Assembly: GCA_029721435.1 (NCBI GenBank)
Contig: CM056583.1
Span: 45,661,120 to 45,725,119, forward strand
From: Gymnothorax reevesii
Taxonomy: Eukaryota > Chordata > Actinopteri > Anguilliformes > Muraenidae
DNA length: 64,000 nucleotides
Reading direction: 5' to 3'
Made by a program: the position numbers and the translations under genes. This document shows, piece by piece, positions 1-12,904 of the stretch; position 1 is the stretch's first letter, and every line of letters starts with the position of its first letter. The notes under the pieces are model-generated. The model searched no databases and was not told the DNA's origin. It saw nothing but the letters and a program-made list of their open reading frames with translations.

Positions 1-268
1 ATCATTGGTCTGCTTGAGGGTCCAATCACTGCCCATTTTCACCTCGTAAACCCAAAAAAACCTGGTACTGGGGGCAATCATTGAACATCATAAATACAGC
101 ATGTTTCCTGATAGCAATATCGTTGTGCGGCATACCCACTTAAAGGGAAGAAACTTGGCAAAAACTCATGAGGATTTTTACCTCAGTCGATAACATTTCA
201 AGCACTAAGCAAGTAAATAAGTATGTAGTAAACCATAAAACAAAATAATATTATTGCTTGATTGCAAA
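1..268. other. Left-edge flank, no gene seen
   Basis: AT-rich sequence outside the foldback element that begins near 269. No ORF, RNA signature or transposon end was recognised. It shows no similarity to the 5' half of the Tc1 family whose 3' half appears at 2190. Confidence 0.4.
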
Positions 269-2184
269 GGGGACATAAATCATGTAGTTATCATGCATTA
301 CTTCATGTATGATTTGCTCAAGAGCTCATCATGATCCATGCATGATTTGATGCATGAATGCATCATGACACATCATGAGTTAGCATGAATTTATGCTTAC
401 TTATGTCTGAATTCATGCAATGACATTATATCAACTAAGGCATTATTTACTGTAATAAATTCATCATGAATCAAAAGTAATTAAGCATGATCATGATGAG
501 TTCACGGTTCATTAAAGACAGTCATTTCACTTTTGGCAGAATCGAAATTGACGTTTTCATCCATTACTTACTTCATTCTTACTTCATGTATTAGCTTCCC
601 CTGAATTAATCATGTTTGTGCCCCCTTAACTAAAGTGGTAGGTAAATTAGCTTGTCAGTTTTGTCATTTAATGCCATGAATTAAAGTTTAATTTCTTATG
701 ATTTCATCAGGTTTGTGATCCTTCAACTAAAGTGGTGGACGTATGGTAGCTATCATCACAACATACAGTATAAATGTACAAATGTTAGTCTATTGGGAAT
801 ATTGAACAACATGAACTGAAGGTTACTTGCTCATGAATTCATGGACCTACAAAGACATAGTCAGTTAACTTTTGGCAGAATTGCAATTGATATGTTACTT
901 GGACTTACCATCACTTTTTGATTATAAAGATACAATATTACAGTGAAGTTATGTACTACTTAATGCATTAGTAAATACTGATTTAATCCATTAATTCATT
1001 CTTACTTCATGTATTAGCTTCTTGGAGTTGATCATGTTTTGTGCATCCCCAGCTAAAGTGGTGGCTATACACGCTTTTATCACAACAGATGAGAGCAATG
1101 TTATTGAAAGGAATCATTGAATGACATGAATTAAAGCTTACTCTCTCGTGAGTTCATCATGTTTGTGCCCCCTAAGCTAAAGTGATGGACAAACAATGGC
1201 TTTCATTACAACAAATTTGTGGAATGCTATTGGGAAAGAATCATTGAATGACCTGAATTAAAGCTTACTCTCTCATGATTTCATCATGTTTATGCCCCCT
1301 CAATTAAAGTGGTAGTTACTGTATGTCCACCACTTTAGTTGAGGATGCACAAACATGATGAACTCATGAGGAAGTAAGCTTTAATTCATGCCATTCAATG
1401 ATTCTTTAGCAGTAGTATTTCTCACATCTGTTGTGATAAAAGCATGTTTAGCCACCACTTTAGTTGAGGGGGCACGTACACGATCAACTCATGGAAAGCT
1501 AATGCATGAACTAAGAATGAATTAATGGATTAAATCAGTATGTACTAGTGCATGAAGTAGTACATGACTTCACTGTAATATTGTATCTTTATGATCAAAA
1601 AGTGCTGGTACGTTCAGGTAAAATGTCAATAGCAATCCTGTCAAAAGTGAACTGAATATGTCTTTGTAGGCCCATGAATTCATGAGCAACTAACCTTCAG
1701 TTCATGTTGTTCACTATTCCCAATAGCTACCATATGTCCACCACTTTAGTTGAGGGGGCACAAACATGATGAATTCATGAGAAATTAAGTTTTAATTCAT
1801 GTCATTCAATAACAAAAAATGACAAGCTAATATACCCACCACAAAATTAAGTTAAGATTGACTCATGGGAAGATAATACTTTAAGTAAGAATGAAGTAAT
1901 GGATGAAAACGTCTATTTCGATTCTGCCTAAAGTGAAACGACTGTCTTTAATGAACCGTGAACTCATCATGATCATGCTTAATTACTTTTGATTTGTGAT
2001 GAATTCATTACAGTAAGTAATACCTCAGTTGATATGATGTCATTGCATGAATTCAGACATGTATAAGCATGAATTAATTATAAATCATGATGAATCATGA
2101 TGCATTCATGCATCAAATCATGCAGGAATCATGATGAGCTCATGAGTGACAGTAATGCATGATAACAACATGATTCATGTCCCC
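269..2184. mobile_element. Foldback (long palindromic) element
   Basis: The two halves are reverse complements over most of their length. The outer ends match (ggggacataaatcatg at about 269; catgattcatgtcccc ending at 2184), 479-600 pairs with about 1886-1985, and the turn lies near 1321 between two copies of an ACTAAAGTGG/CCACTTTAGT block. That block recurs as direct copies near 631, 729, 1053, 1175 and 1303, and inverted near 1327, 1453 and 1740, so each arm is built of shorter repeats of about 100-130 bp. The symmetry axis drifts from about 1230 at the outer arms to 1321 in the middle, which fits gain or loss of a unit in one arm. No coding capacity was seen. The architecture is that of a non-autonomous foldback transposon; the superfamily is undetermined. 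Confidence 0.75.
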
Positions 2185-2186
2185 AC

Positions 2187-3076
2187 CTAAAGATGCCACC
2201 AAAAACTCTATCATGCAAAAAGGAAGCCATTGTTGAGCATGATCCAGAAGCGCCGTCATGTTCTGTGGGCCAAGGCTCAATTAAAATGGACTGTAGCAAA
2301 GTGGCAAAGTGTCTCATGGTCAGACGAGTCCAAATTTGACATTCTTTTTGGAAATCAAGGGCATTGTGTCCTCGAGGCTGAAGAGGAGAAGACCACCCCT
2401 CCTGTTATCAGCGTTCAGTTCAAAAGCCAGCATCTTTGATGGTATGGAGATGCATTAGTGTATATGGTGTGGGACACTTATATGTTTTAAAAAGCACCAT
2501 GAATGCTGAAAGGTATATAAAGGTCTTAGAGCAACATATGCTCCCTCCAGAGGACATCTATTCCAGGGAAGGCCTTGTGTATTTAAACCACATACTGCAG
2601 CTATTACAACAGCATAGAAGAGTCCATGTGCTGAACTGGCCTGCCTGCAGTCCTGATCTTTCACCGATTGAGAGCATTTGGCACATAATTAAACAGAAAG
2701 TCCATCAAAGAAGACATAAAACTCTCCAGCAGCTGGAGGCCTGTAGTAAACAAGAATGGGATCAAATTCCAATGACTAAACTCAAGAAACTTGTCTCGTC
2801 AATGCCCAGACGCCTCCACTCTGCATAAAAAAGAAGAGGAGATGCTACACCATGGTAAACAGGCCCCAACTGTCCCAACTGTGTCCTGTAGCAGCCATCA
2901 AATCTGAAATGAGCTCATTTTGTGGATGAAATTGTAAAATTTCTCAGTTTCAACATTTGCTATGTTATCTCTGTTCTATTGTGAATAAAATACTGGCTCG
3001 TGTGATTTCAAAGTCATTGCGTATTGATTTTATTCACAATTTACACTTTGTCTCAACCATTTCGGAATTGGTTGTA
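2187..3076 (+). mobile_element. Tc1-like element, family A copy 1, 5'-truncated
   Basis: The 3' two thirds of a Tc1 element. It begins abruptly inside the transposase reading frame next to the foldback element and ends with the full right terminal inverted repeat, which finishes at GGTTG followed by TA (3075-3076). Three other copies of family A occur at 16261, 25190 and 38112. The right repeat holds the sequence TTGTGAATAAAA seen at both ends of the complete copies. The left repeat and the DNA-binding part are missing, so it cannot move. Confidence 0.85.
2190..2866 (+). pseudogene. Tc1 family A transposase remnant
   Basis: The reading frame is split between 2230-2439 and 2436-2828. It keeps the first catalytic aspartate block ([12 protein letters not shown]) and the glutamate block ([11 protein letters not shown]). 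The segment that should hold the second aspartate ([10 protein letters not shown] in sister copies) is deleted: the frame runs from VYLNHILQLL directly on. With the N-terminal helix-turn-helix also missing, the protein would be inactive. The identification as a DD34E Tc1 transposase follows from the motif order and comparison with the other three copies in this window. Confidence 0.85.
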
Positions 3077-3282
3077 AATGCTGACCTGGTTTGTTTTTAG
3101 TATCATCGCTATAATTATTCACTAAATATTCTACAGTCATTTTCTGACTGAGAATCCATGCGCTATTACCCGTGAGTGCTGAGAGAGTGCAGCAATACAA
3201 GCGCTAAATCGGGGTGCGTGACGTGTTTTGTAAATCTCACTCTTCATATTTGCAATGAGAGAGGAGTGGATCAATCCATGGA

Positions 3283-3345
3283 GCTAGTATGGTAGCTTAG
3301 GTGGTACACTCTCCAGAGGGAGACCTGGGTTCAAACCTTGATTAA
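3283..3345 (+). repeat. tRNA-like SINE head (Pol III box A/box B)
   Basis: A short tRNA-like stretch: TGGTAGCTTAGGTGG resembles an internal box A, and GGGTTCAAACC about 35 bases later is a good box B. It lacks a foldable complete cloverleaf and is followed by AT-rich DNA, so it is more likely the head of a tRNA-derived SINE or a tRNA pseudogene than a working tRNA gene. Confidence 0.45.
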
Positions 3346-5690
3346 ATGTGTGTTCATTTTCAGCAGTGGAAGCATAGTTCTTTTATAAATAATTGCTGGG
3401 TTGTTTGTTCTTTTTACTTTTTCCATTTTACCTTATCTTCGTACATATAATTTTGTTTATTTGCTTGTTTTATTGAGAATATATCTGCTTCAGTGGATTC
3501 AAACTTTTTCTTTCAATGGGAAAATGTATACAGGACTGGCTTAAATTTAAAAAAAGAAAGAAAAAAGTTTTTAAATATTTAAAATTTATAAAATGATTGT
3601 ATTTAGATGGAATATATGCCTGCAGTGACATATAAGTGAAATTAAAGGAGTTTTACTGTTTGGTACCAGAGAAATCTCAAATGGCAAACAATGCCCAATA
3701 AGATGTCCAAATTGTTAATTTGGAGATGCCACTTAGACATTATTGAACTAAAAACTCTCTAATTTTGTTCTAATTCACTTGATTAGAACAATATTTGGCA
3801 CAGATAATGGTGAGAGTCTGTGCTGTAATTTTTTTTGAGAGGTTTCATATTGCAACTAAATGATTTCAAAAGGGATACAAGTAAAATTTTGTTCAGCGAA
3901 ATGAGAGCTTTCATTTATGCTGTGCTCCATTTACTCTGACTCAGTGACATAAATACAGATTTTTACACCATGACAAAAATTTCCAAGGTGTTACCTTTAT
4001 TATGATACCAAGATTATTCAAATGGAATAAGTAGTTGCAGAGATGTACTCTCTGCAATGTCATCTTCATCCCAGAGGCTAAGGGCATAGGAGGTTAAGCT
4101 TCCTGGCAGAAGCTCTTAAATTTTCCCGCAATATCGGCTGGTATTTGATGGAGTCCACAATGCCATGTATCCTAAAAACATCCAGTGACTTTGGAAGAAA
4201 AACTGCCCCACAACCTCAAAGACCCACCACAATACTTCACAGTGGGTATAAGGTGGTTTTCTGTACAGCTATTGTTCTGTTAACGCTAAGCTCACCTTAG
4301 ATGCCTGTTATCAAAAAGCTCTATTTTGGTCTCAGTTGACTAATAACCAGGTCCCATTGAAAGTCATAGTAATATTTGGCAAACTTTTAGCACTTTCATT
4401 TGTTGTTGATTGAAAGCAGAGGCAACCATCCCATACAACTTGTGGTGATGTAAGTGGTGTTTGCTGGTAGTTTTGAAGAGTTTATGTCCGAGTGGAGGCT
4501 TTCTGTCAAAGTGGAATCTGGCCACTGTCTAAAAATGAAATTCAGATTTTTTTGGTGATGAACAATCGCAGCTATGGAGAAAATAAGGGAAAAAGTATGT
4601 TATATAATATACCATATTAAAATTTTAGAGCATTTTACAATAATCCATTTTTGTCTGCTTTTATCTAGTATCACAGACAGCCCACTCCATCAAACATTAT
4701 AAAGACCAGGAGTATGGTTCAATGCTGTTTTTGAACTAGAGAAGTACACATTTACTGCCAGTTAGATTTAACCACAGTCCAGAATCTGATATTTAGTTTC
4801 CATAATGTATGTAAATAAAGCGTAAAAACAGAACATCTGCTTGCATTCAGGTTGTAGAATGTTCCCCTGATGTGGTACAGCAAATATTGATAAAATTTCA
4901 CTTCTTTGTGATTGCTGTACATGCTTGCTGCTTGTGCAAAAAAAATTGTATCACTACCTGTAACCAATGACATTGGATATTATTCTACTTTTCAGGTGAG
5001 CTCCTTTTAGTTTGGCTACCAATGGGTCTTCACAATGAATAATAATTATCTCTTTAGTCCATCTATTATGACAGATTATAAATTTATTGATAGCTAAATA
5101 AATTTATATCTAATATTTATAGTTCAACCCCATTGTTAAATGTCTAGTTACTTCCAGCACTGCGCTGGACCCCAAATGACACCTTGAGCTCATGAGCATT
5201 AAATTAGGCATAAATAAAACATATCATAACCATGAGCAATGTAGTAATGTTAGTCATTTTAAAAAAGGCTAATCGGTCTTGTAATCTGGCACCTAACAAG
5301 CTGACACAGGACAGCTTTTCATCATGTTCACTGGAGGTTTATGCAATGCATCAAGCAGATGCAGCACTATAACACAACTTTGTCCTTACTAAAGTAAAGC
5401 CAAATATAGCAGATTAAAATAACTGACAATGTTTGTACATAAAATTGCTGGTAAAAACACTAAATTCTGATACATTGATGGCGACTCCATGATATGTATA
5501 TTCTCCATGATTTTCAGAAAAACAAAAAAGCCAGATGCCCTTGCACCTTAGACTCACAAATCAGTCTAGATGCTTCACTTATCTAGAGAACGATGACATT
5601 CCCCCAGCTTTCGTTACTAAAACTGGGTGGAGACAATTACAAAGTTTAAAAAAACCTGCATTGCAGAACCAAGTCTTTTGGAGGGTCCTT
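3346..5690. other. Gene-free AT-rich stretch with an old repeat
   Basis: No supported gene. Around 3965-4400 the composition and wording (an AAACTGCCCCACAACCTCAA block and nearby text) look like an old interspersed repeat of a kind common in fish, but stops in every frame prevent classification. The rest holds no structure I can name. Confidence 0.4.
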
Positions 5691-6810
5691 ATGTGAGGTT
5701 GCGTTCAGGAACCAGTCGCGAGAATCCAGCAATGCAGTGAAAGTGATTTTATTGAGCGAGGGGGTAAACCCCCGCAGGGCAGTAGGCAATAGTACAAAGT
5801 CCAAAATCCAAAAATCACAATCCAAAGGGCAGAATCCGAGTCAAAAAACCAGGGCAGCAAATACAGTAATTGTTGTCGGGCAGAAAAAGGGTTCCTAAAC
5901 AGATGCAGATAAAGGTACCAAATCAAAGCCAAAAATCAAAAGTCAAGGACGGTCCAGTCAGAAGAGCAACACTATGAATACAAGGTGAAAACAAGGGCAG
6001 CACAGGTAAACTTAGGGAAACGTTCTGACAGGAAACTGCGTTGAGAAGACTGCTAATATACGCATACAGGAGGTCACATGCCAAACAGAAAAGAGATGTA
6101 GGAAATCAGACTAATTACAAAGGAGCAAACATGAGGGAGATCCTAATCACATGAATTAGGCAAAAGCCAAAACACGGACAGGGATCACAAGACAGCCTAT
6201 AGACAAAACACAAAGCTTCGGTTAGGGAGTTCTGACGTGCACAGATAATGAGAGAAAGGACAGAGTGAGCAGGTGTGGAGGATCCACTGAAATGCAGCAA
6301 AGAAGATTAAGTAAAGGCAAGAGGCGAAGACTAGAACAGGGCGAGTGCTGAGAGCTTGTTAATCAATTAGTAAGGTGCAGCTGTACAATCCCCAGAGCTC
6401 GTTAGTAAGTTAGTATTATATACAATGTTAGTCTAGCTTAGTAGTTTTAAGAAAAACAACAAACTGTTAGTACTGGTAAGTAATATAGAAAAGCAAGGCG
6501 AAGGAAGTAAATGAGATTGGAAGGAATGTTTGGAAACCCAGAAACCATGAAATCACCTAAACATGTGACACGCAGTACTGGGACTGTGAGCAATCACAAG
6601 ACATGAGACCAGATAGAGGGAGACAAAGGGCAATGCATGGCAAAAGTAAAAACATGGACCAGAATGGAACTGCAAAGATGGAATATGGAAACAAACAGAC
6701 AATGCATAACACAAAACATGGCCAAGGCATCTAAATCCCAATGCAAAATCCAAAGCATGGTCAAACAATTAAGGCTGAGATCAAAATACAGACAAGACAG
6801 AATCATAACA
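5691..6810. repeat. Purine-rich interspersed repeat
   Basis: A long stretch strongly biased to A, G and C on the + strand, with many near-repeats of short words such as AATCCAAAA, CAGGGCAGCA and AAAACATGG (5780-6760). The minus-strand ORFs in it are low-complexity, Leu/Cys/Phe-rich products of the composition and show no domain. It is probably a degenerate minisatellite or a fish interspersed repeat; the class is unknown. Confidence 0.45.
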
Positions 6811-8362
6811 CCTTAATATTGGGAGTGGTGACTTCCTGAAGTCATGTGCTTGTAAATACTGTCTGATCAGCAACAGGTGTCATGGACAAGGTAATGGGAT
6901 GTCTCAGTTGCGCTCACTTTGAAAACTCCTTCAAAGTGTGTGGATACATGTCGCGTTTGCAGCAAAACATTTTAATTGGCTGTGGAAGGTTTAAACTCTC
7001 TGGAATTGTAAAAGAAACTAGTCAATCAATACATTATTATCGCAGAAGTTTCATATGGGTGTGAACTATAAGTGTGCGTTACGCAGATAAGCCTTAGTAA
7101 ATAATTGAGCTATTGGCTATCAACAGGAGTACTTACAAGGATATAAGGGAGTGCTGAATTCGTTGATAGAGGAATCTACACGTAAATCTATGGTAGGGAA
7201 CTGCGGGTTTTTCATATGTGATTACTATAATTGACAGCAGAATGACAGTTTCAATACCATGTCAAATTTTTGCTCCAGAAAACTAATTTTTCTTTACTAC
7301 TAATGGCGGTACCATTGGCTCATGGTAGCTGAAGTGGTTGCTACAGATAGCAACAATTTTTTTATGTAGCAAGAGATCATTTTTTTTGAACTACTGGATA
7401 GATACTACGGGCAAGCATATTGAGCAGTTTGCACATCAGGCTTAGCAGAGAAGTTTAATTCAGGCAACTCCTGAAAAAAAGGGATTTTGGAGTGAACTTG
7501 TCCTTATTCTAAACCGTGTTCGAGCTGGGCTAGCTTGTGCATATTCAATGACTGATCCGGGTGTGCCATCTAGTGATAGAATATTATGACTGAGTGCATA
7601 ACTTTGCAGCTCCGTGTCTGCGGGCGGACACAGGGAATGCATTGTTTTCTCTCCAAGATACAAAGTCGCTATATTAGTGCCTCTTTGGAGAAAAAAGGGA
7701 GCACACTATTTCCGGGAAAGTGCTCCTATTCAAATAAGGCTTTGCTTTCAAAGGGGCGTCGCTTTGTTAGCAGCCGTTTTTGCCAGTGCCCTAGAAACTC
7801 TTTTGGATAATGATGTCCCCAGAGGATCGGGAGGCAGAGAGCTCTGATCGACTTGCTCCTTAGCAAATTGCTCTTATTAGGGTGAATTTTCCAAATTATA
7901 GGAAAAACACATCTCTGCAGAGATGGGTCTCCTTGAGTGCAAGGTGAAGGCATGCAAGCAAACCACTGCTGGAACCTGATCTCTGGAATGTCTAAAAATG
8001 TGAATGAGAAATGTATTTTTGAATATTTCTCAAAATTGTTTTAATCATATTTCCGTGAAAAAAGTCATCGTACACCATGAATCCATGGGTTGCTTTTGAA
8101 TGTGTGCTCACAACAAGGAAACTAAATTTTTAAAAAGTTTTAATTCAGGCGGCACAGTTGGGCACTGGCGGGGCAAAAACCGAGAGAAATTAAATTGAGA
8201 GAGGGAAATAAAAGCTTGAGAGGAAGAAACAAAAATTATTAAGAAAAAAAAAGTTATTTTGATTATGCTACTGCAGTTTCTTAAATAATTTGAAATGAAC
8301 TTGCTTTTGCTTTATAGACAGTGAGATGGGGAAACAAATGGATCAACCTGAATGACATATAG
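6811..8362. other. Gene-free stretch containing one arm of a dispersed direct repeat
   Basis: No supported gene. The section 6975-7070 is similar to 10310-10410 in the same orientation: both contain CAATCAATACAT, then GTTTCAT, then GTGAACTATAA. They look like two old copies of one interspersed repeat. Other short ORFs here lack any recognisable domain. Confidence 0.45.
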
Positions 8363-8825
8363 TCCGGGGGCTGAGGGGGATCCTGCGTCAGATGTCCCCT
8401 CATTTTGACTCTTGAACCAGATAGTACACCCCTAGTCAATAAAAAAAAAAAACTTGGGTGAAAGGTCTGGATCACGGGCAGGAGGGGTCAAATTCAAGAT
8501 GGCATCCAAGATGGTCGCCATATCATAAAATCATCTAAAAGTCCTCAAGGAAAGGGGCTATAGAAATATTTTTGGTGTCCTTACCTAGGCTTTGGGGGTC
8601 AAGGAATCCAATGCAGCCTTGTTTTTGGTCATCACCATATTTGGTAATGGTGAAATCCAATATGGCGGTGTAAAGAGGGCGGCGAGCTGTAACTTGCTTA
8701 GTGCTTGGTCTAGAATTACAAATTTGGTGTCCTTACTTAGGATTTCAGGGTCAAGGAATCAATTGAGGCTATTTTCAGAAATGATCGCTCATTACGCAAT
8801 GGTGAAATCCAATATGGCTATCAGT
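8363..8825 (+). repeat. Left arm of a 460-bp inverted repeat pair
   Basis: This block matches the reverse complement of 12905-13362 over its full length at high similarity by eye; shared words include CCCTCATTTTGACTCTTGAA and GGGGGTCAAGGAATCCAATG. Within the block the words TTTGGTGTCCTTAC and ATGGTGAAATCCAATATGGC each occur twice about 150 bp apart, so the arm contains a partial tandem repeat. No open frame is shared by the two copies, which argues for a non-coding interspersed repeat. Confidence 0.75.
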
Positions 8826-10504
8826 ATCACTGTCTTGGCATGGGATAAGATCATGGCCATTGGAGTTATCATCACCGGCAAGCAGATTCAAATGAATTTG
8901 GATCTCCCTTTCAAACTGGTGCATACTTTGGAGTAAATAACTTTGAAACAAGCCCCTTAGGCCTAAAACAGTGGTGACATCTGTAAAATAGCTAGGTAAT
9001 TACTATTGCATCATCAGTCGTGTTTGGGGGTTACCTAATTTAAGGCTTTATAATTCAAGATTGCTGCTTCACAGACAGGAAAGGAATGGCTGAACTGAGT
9101 CTCGACACTTGAAGCATTTAGACTCCCTTCGTATTTCAGTTTATTTTCATGATTTTGGTTGAGAAAAAGAGCTGGCAACACAAGTAATCTTCACGAAAAG
9201 TCAAGATTAAAATTGCAAAAAAAATAATACGGAGAATTGAAAAACTGCTGGGGCTTAAAATTATACATTTCTGTGATCATAAATTCCTTGACCACAAGTA
9301 TAATTCATCTTGAACATTACATTCTAGATTACCACTTGCTATGAGCCAAATTAGACAGCTGTCCTGGTGTCTCCCCAAAGTCTGAGATCCCTCAAATCTG
9401 GTGCACTGATCTGGTGCACTGTCAAATCATTAAATAATGGTATATTTTACATAAATAAACTTTTACGGCATGAAATTTAATATGACCTAATGATTTTCTG
9501 GTTGAGTTTAGCATGAATTTATAAATAACAGTGCAGTTGAACATCAGTGGTGAATATCAGAGGTCACCATTAACCTCTCCAAACACAAAACATGCCTTTC
9601 CTCCATAATAAAGTTTAGAGTTTTGTCCATTTTTCTTCAAAGTCCCCCAAGCCAGCACACATACTCTTGAAATAAACTGCTGATTAAACGGTCAGAACAT
9701 TCACCCTGCAATGAAAGCTAGCAGTTCCCACTTCCGAGCTCACAACCTTATTTCAACACTTTCTACACCTTATAAGGAAAAAGTAAAACTCACCAAATCA
9801 GTAATATCTGATTTCTGAAATACACCTTATTTTAACAGAACAGACATTCCATTTTCAGGAAAAATCAAACAATATATGCCTCCATAGATTCAACAGAATG
9901 GTGCAATGATTGTATCAGGGGGTTCACCAAAATCCATGACCAGTTAACGTTTTCAATTGGAAAAAACCTTGGCATTCGATTTTGTTGAATATGGTTCACA
10001 TTCCAAAACAAAAAGCAAAAGTATCAGTCTAACCTAATCTTCATTGAATCCTTCCTCCAGAAACCGATGTATCCAGTAGAAGGAACCCTCCGGTCCTGTT
10101 TTATTCAAAATAATTCCCATTGACCATGTCCTTACCTCATTTAAATCCTGTAAATGTACATGAACACTTCAGGCCAGATTTGGGACTCTTTTTTTTCTAT
10201 AAATCGCGTCAATTTCAGCCACGCAATGTGCGCAACATTGAGAGGATACCACCAAGCTTGCTGATATGCAATGGCTTGTGATACTTTTCTGACTGTCCAA
10301 TAAACCTGTTTCAATTACTGTGGAAAGTTTAAGCACTTGCGAATTGGATAAGAAATGAGCCAATCAATACATCGTTACCGGGAGAGTTTCATGTGGGCGT
10401 GAACTATAACTGTCCAAATGGAGTCATTAATGAAAAGTAGATGAATTGAAATTCATCATGAAATTTACTGCACTTTAAAAAGTGGACTACATGTAGTGCA
10501 GATA
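8826..10504. other. Gene-free stretch between inverted repeat arm and hAT element
   Basis: AT-rich with no supported coding region. It holds the second copy of the old direct repeat at about 10310-10410 (see 6975-7070). Nothing else was recognised. Confidence 0.4.
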
Positions 10505-10799
10505 CAGGGCTCCAGAGTGCGACCAAAATTTTAAAGAGTGCTACTAATAATTTTGCTAGGTCGCACTGGTGCACCTGATGATGCTCAGGTTAAAACTTAA
10601 ATTTAATTCGCAGTCGCATCATCGCTCTGTGTTCTCCTGTGACCGAACTCACACACTCATCACGGTAGGATCATACTGTGTTCTAAACCAATAAGAGACA
10701 GAGCTCGGGCGGGTCTTTGCCTCTGATTGGTCCTGTAAGTTGTGTGTGTTAAAAGTTGCGCGCGACCTGAGCGCCATAGTGGCTGACTAACTGAAACGA

Positions 10800-11470
10800 A
10801 AAAATAAACTAAACGCAACAAAATGAGGGAAACAAAGAGAGGCCGAAAATATTGAAAGTTTTTTCATTGAGAAAACTAAGTCTGCAACCAGCCCCACTAC
10901 TATAATCCCGTCCATCCCTTCAAGAAACAGAGCCGCTCATTGGTGAGATGCCAAGCCCCGGTCCTTCGGCGACAGCATCAGATTCGGAACCAGAGGAGGT
11001 GTCAACCGAGTGTGGGATAGAGCCCGGCTCTGAGACCCAAATTAAAAAGGCCGAAATATATTCCTTCAGAAAGGACTGGCTGAAACAATTTCCCTGGCTG
11101 AAGTACAACAAAGGACATAACGCAGTGCACTGCGTGTACCATCTGGAGTGCGGTCAGAGTATGGCCGGAAATATTGCATTCGCGAGCGGGTCAGCAACGT
11201 TTCGCATTGAAACTTAAAAAAAAAACATGTCTAAAAACGCACGTTGTGCAGTGACAAGTGCGCACAGAAAGTGGCCCTTCTTCCAGCTGCATTTCAGTGG
11301 AAGGGTAATCAGGTCTTCTGAAGAATGTTGCATACAACATTGCCAAAGAGGAGTTGCCGAAGAAAAATGGATTAAACGTAAAACGGACGTATTGCAATGA
11401 TACGGCATGTGTCCAATTCATTGGGGTAATAACTGACACCTTAAAGCGAAATACAGCTGCGGACATCGGA
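10800..11470 (+). pseudogene. hAT transposase N-terminal TTF/BED-like zinc-finger remnant
   Basis: The clearest frame, 10948-11217, starts with an acidic Ser/Pro-rich segment (SDSEPEEVST), then YSFRKDWLKQFPWLKY, then an H-x-C-x3-H-x-x-x-C series. The F-x4-W-L-x-x-F-P-W-L pattern is typical of the TTF-type finger at the start of ZNF862/KIAA1586-like hAT transposases. Stop codons and frame changes follow from about 11215; weak downstream similarity continues to about 11470. The catalytic RNase-H-like domain was not found, so this is a non-functional remnant. Confidence 0.65.
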
Positions 11471-11709
11471 AACGCCACATAGCCTACATGTCCTTCATGA
11501 TTGACAGCGACACAGACGTCTCTACCAAGGAGTATGTGATCCAGTTGCGTGGCCAGCGGGGGTGCTGGTTTTTTGACTGCAATTAGTAGTTCTCAATCAT
11601 TTTTATTTATTGACGCGTTTTCCGATTTTCGTAATTGGCAACCGAAGACACGGTTTCTCTCCGCATGCGATCTAAAAGCAATTAAATCATGGGCTAAGTT
11701 CAGTCCAGT

Positions 11710-11933
11710 TGTGGAACACGAACAGAGAATTGGGTTGCAGAAAACTTCCGTTTAAAACAATTATTTGTCCTGACCTGTTCTCAGCCATTTTCATAATTAA
11801 CAGAAGGTTCACTTCGAAAGCACTTAACAGTTAACAGGTGCGGCTTGTTCTCCCCGATTAGGAACAGGTCAGGACTAATAATTGTTCTGAACGGAAGTTT
11901 TGTGCTACCTAATTCTCTGTTCTTGTTCCGCAA
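11710..11933. mobile_element. Palindromic MITE nested in the hAT element
   Basis: The left arm, about 11712-11782, pairs with the right arm, about 11861-11932: GAACAGAGAATT pairs with AATTCTCTGTTC, and CTGACCTGTTCT with AGGAACAGGTCAG. The loop is about 80 bp. There is no coding capacity. It interrupts hAT internal sequence that is also present, with a different MITE at nearly the same site, at 14050-14198. Confidence 0.7.
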
Positions 11934-12904
11934 ATTTGATAGTCCTAAATATTATATTTAAACAATATTAAAATAATAGATATAAAAATATTATTATTAA
12001 AAAGGAATACGTAAAAAGATAAGAGGCTAAAATCACATAAACAGTTTTCCCTTTGCAAATTACAGGCTAGTGACCTGCATGATCTTTTTTTCTTTGGGAA
12101 TTTATGCTGTCACAAAGCAATCATTTTCTGCACTTGGGCATCAGTGTGCAGATTGGCTGGGGAAAACGGTTGCTCTAGGTGCTGTTGGTGCTGCAGTTAA
12201 CCATCTGAGGGGCATGTGACAGCAAGGGGAGACCTGCTATAAGATTGACACATGATGTTAGGTCTCAGTTCAGTGTAACTAAACAGTTGCACGTTTAATT
12301 TTGAAATGTTTTATTTTACTTGAGATGTTTGAGTTTGAAATGTTCAATTTCAGTTCCACAAAGCAATTTAAGCACAAGCACTTTTATTTGGAAACATTTT
12401 ATTTTGCTTAGTGTTTCAGGTTGAAATGTTCAGTTTCAGCTCAGTGGAGCACTTTATTTTTATTTTTACATATAATTGTGCTTTTAGTGAGAGCAGTTCA
12501 ATGAAATTAAGACGAGCATTTCTCTACACCTTATTCTTGTTTAAAAATCATTCACATCATATGAAAGTAATGGAAAGCAATAAAAAAGTGACATTATGGC
12601 GTTAAAGGCGATGCAATGAAAAATTTGGGTGCACCTAATTTTTGTGCTGGTGCACCTAAATAAAAAAGGTTAGGCGCACCAGTGCAACCAATGCAAAAAG
12701 TTAGTCTGGAGCCCTGAGATAGTATTAGCCCACGTGTTTCTTGGGGTATTTTTCAATGTATCTAGCTTATTTTTAAGATGAGGCGGTTGTTATCTTGTCA
12801 CAAACAACATATCAGCAACTGATAATGCTTACTTGCGACCATCCTGTCATCTGTTACCAAAATACAATGATTATATATTGTTATTGACTAACAGTGGATG
12901 TCAG

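Larger units (their letters stand above)
10505..12715 (+). mobile_element. hAT element with CAGGGCTCCAGA terminal repeats
   Basis: The left end CAGGGCTCCAGA (10505) is the inverted complement of the right end TCTGGAGCCCTG (ending 12715). Sub-terminal blocks containing GGTGCACC follow at both ends. The flanks share only AGATA, so a clean 8-bp target duplication is not preserved. It encloses a decayed zinc-finger transposase and a nested palindromic MITE. The region 12300-12440 holds two similar AAATGTTNNNTTTCAG blocks, an internal duplication. CAGG-type ends and the encoded zinc finger support hAT. Confidence 0.8.

Noticed and set aside
290..2170. Regularly spaced short repeats that might suggest a CRISPR-like array
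   Set aside because: Units are variable in length, arranged in inverted halves and lie in a vertebrate genome, so this is a foldback element.
3283..3345. A working tRNA gene
   Set aside because: Only the box A and box B words fit; no complete acceptor stem or anticodon arm could be folded by eye.
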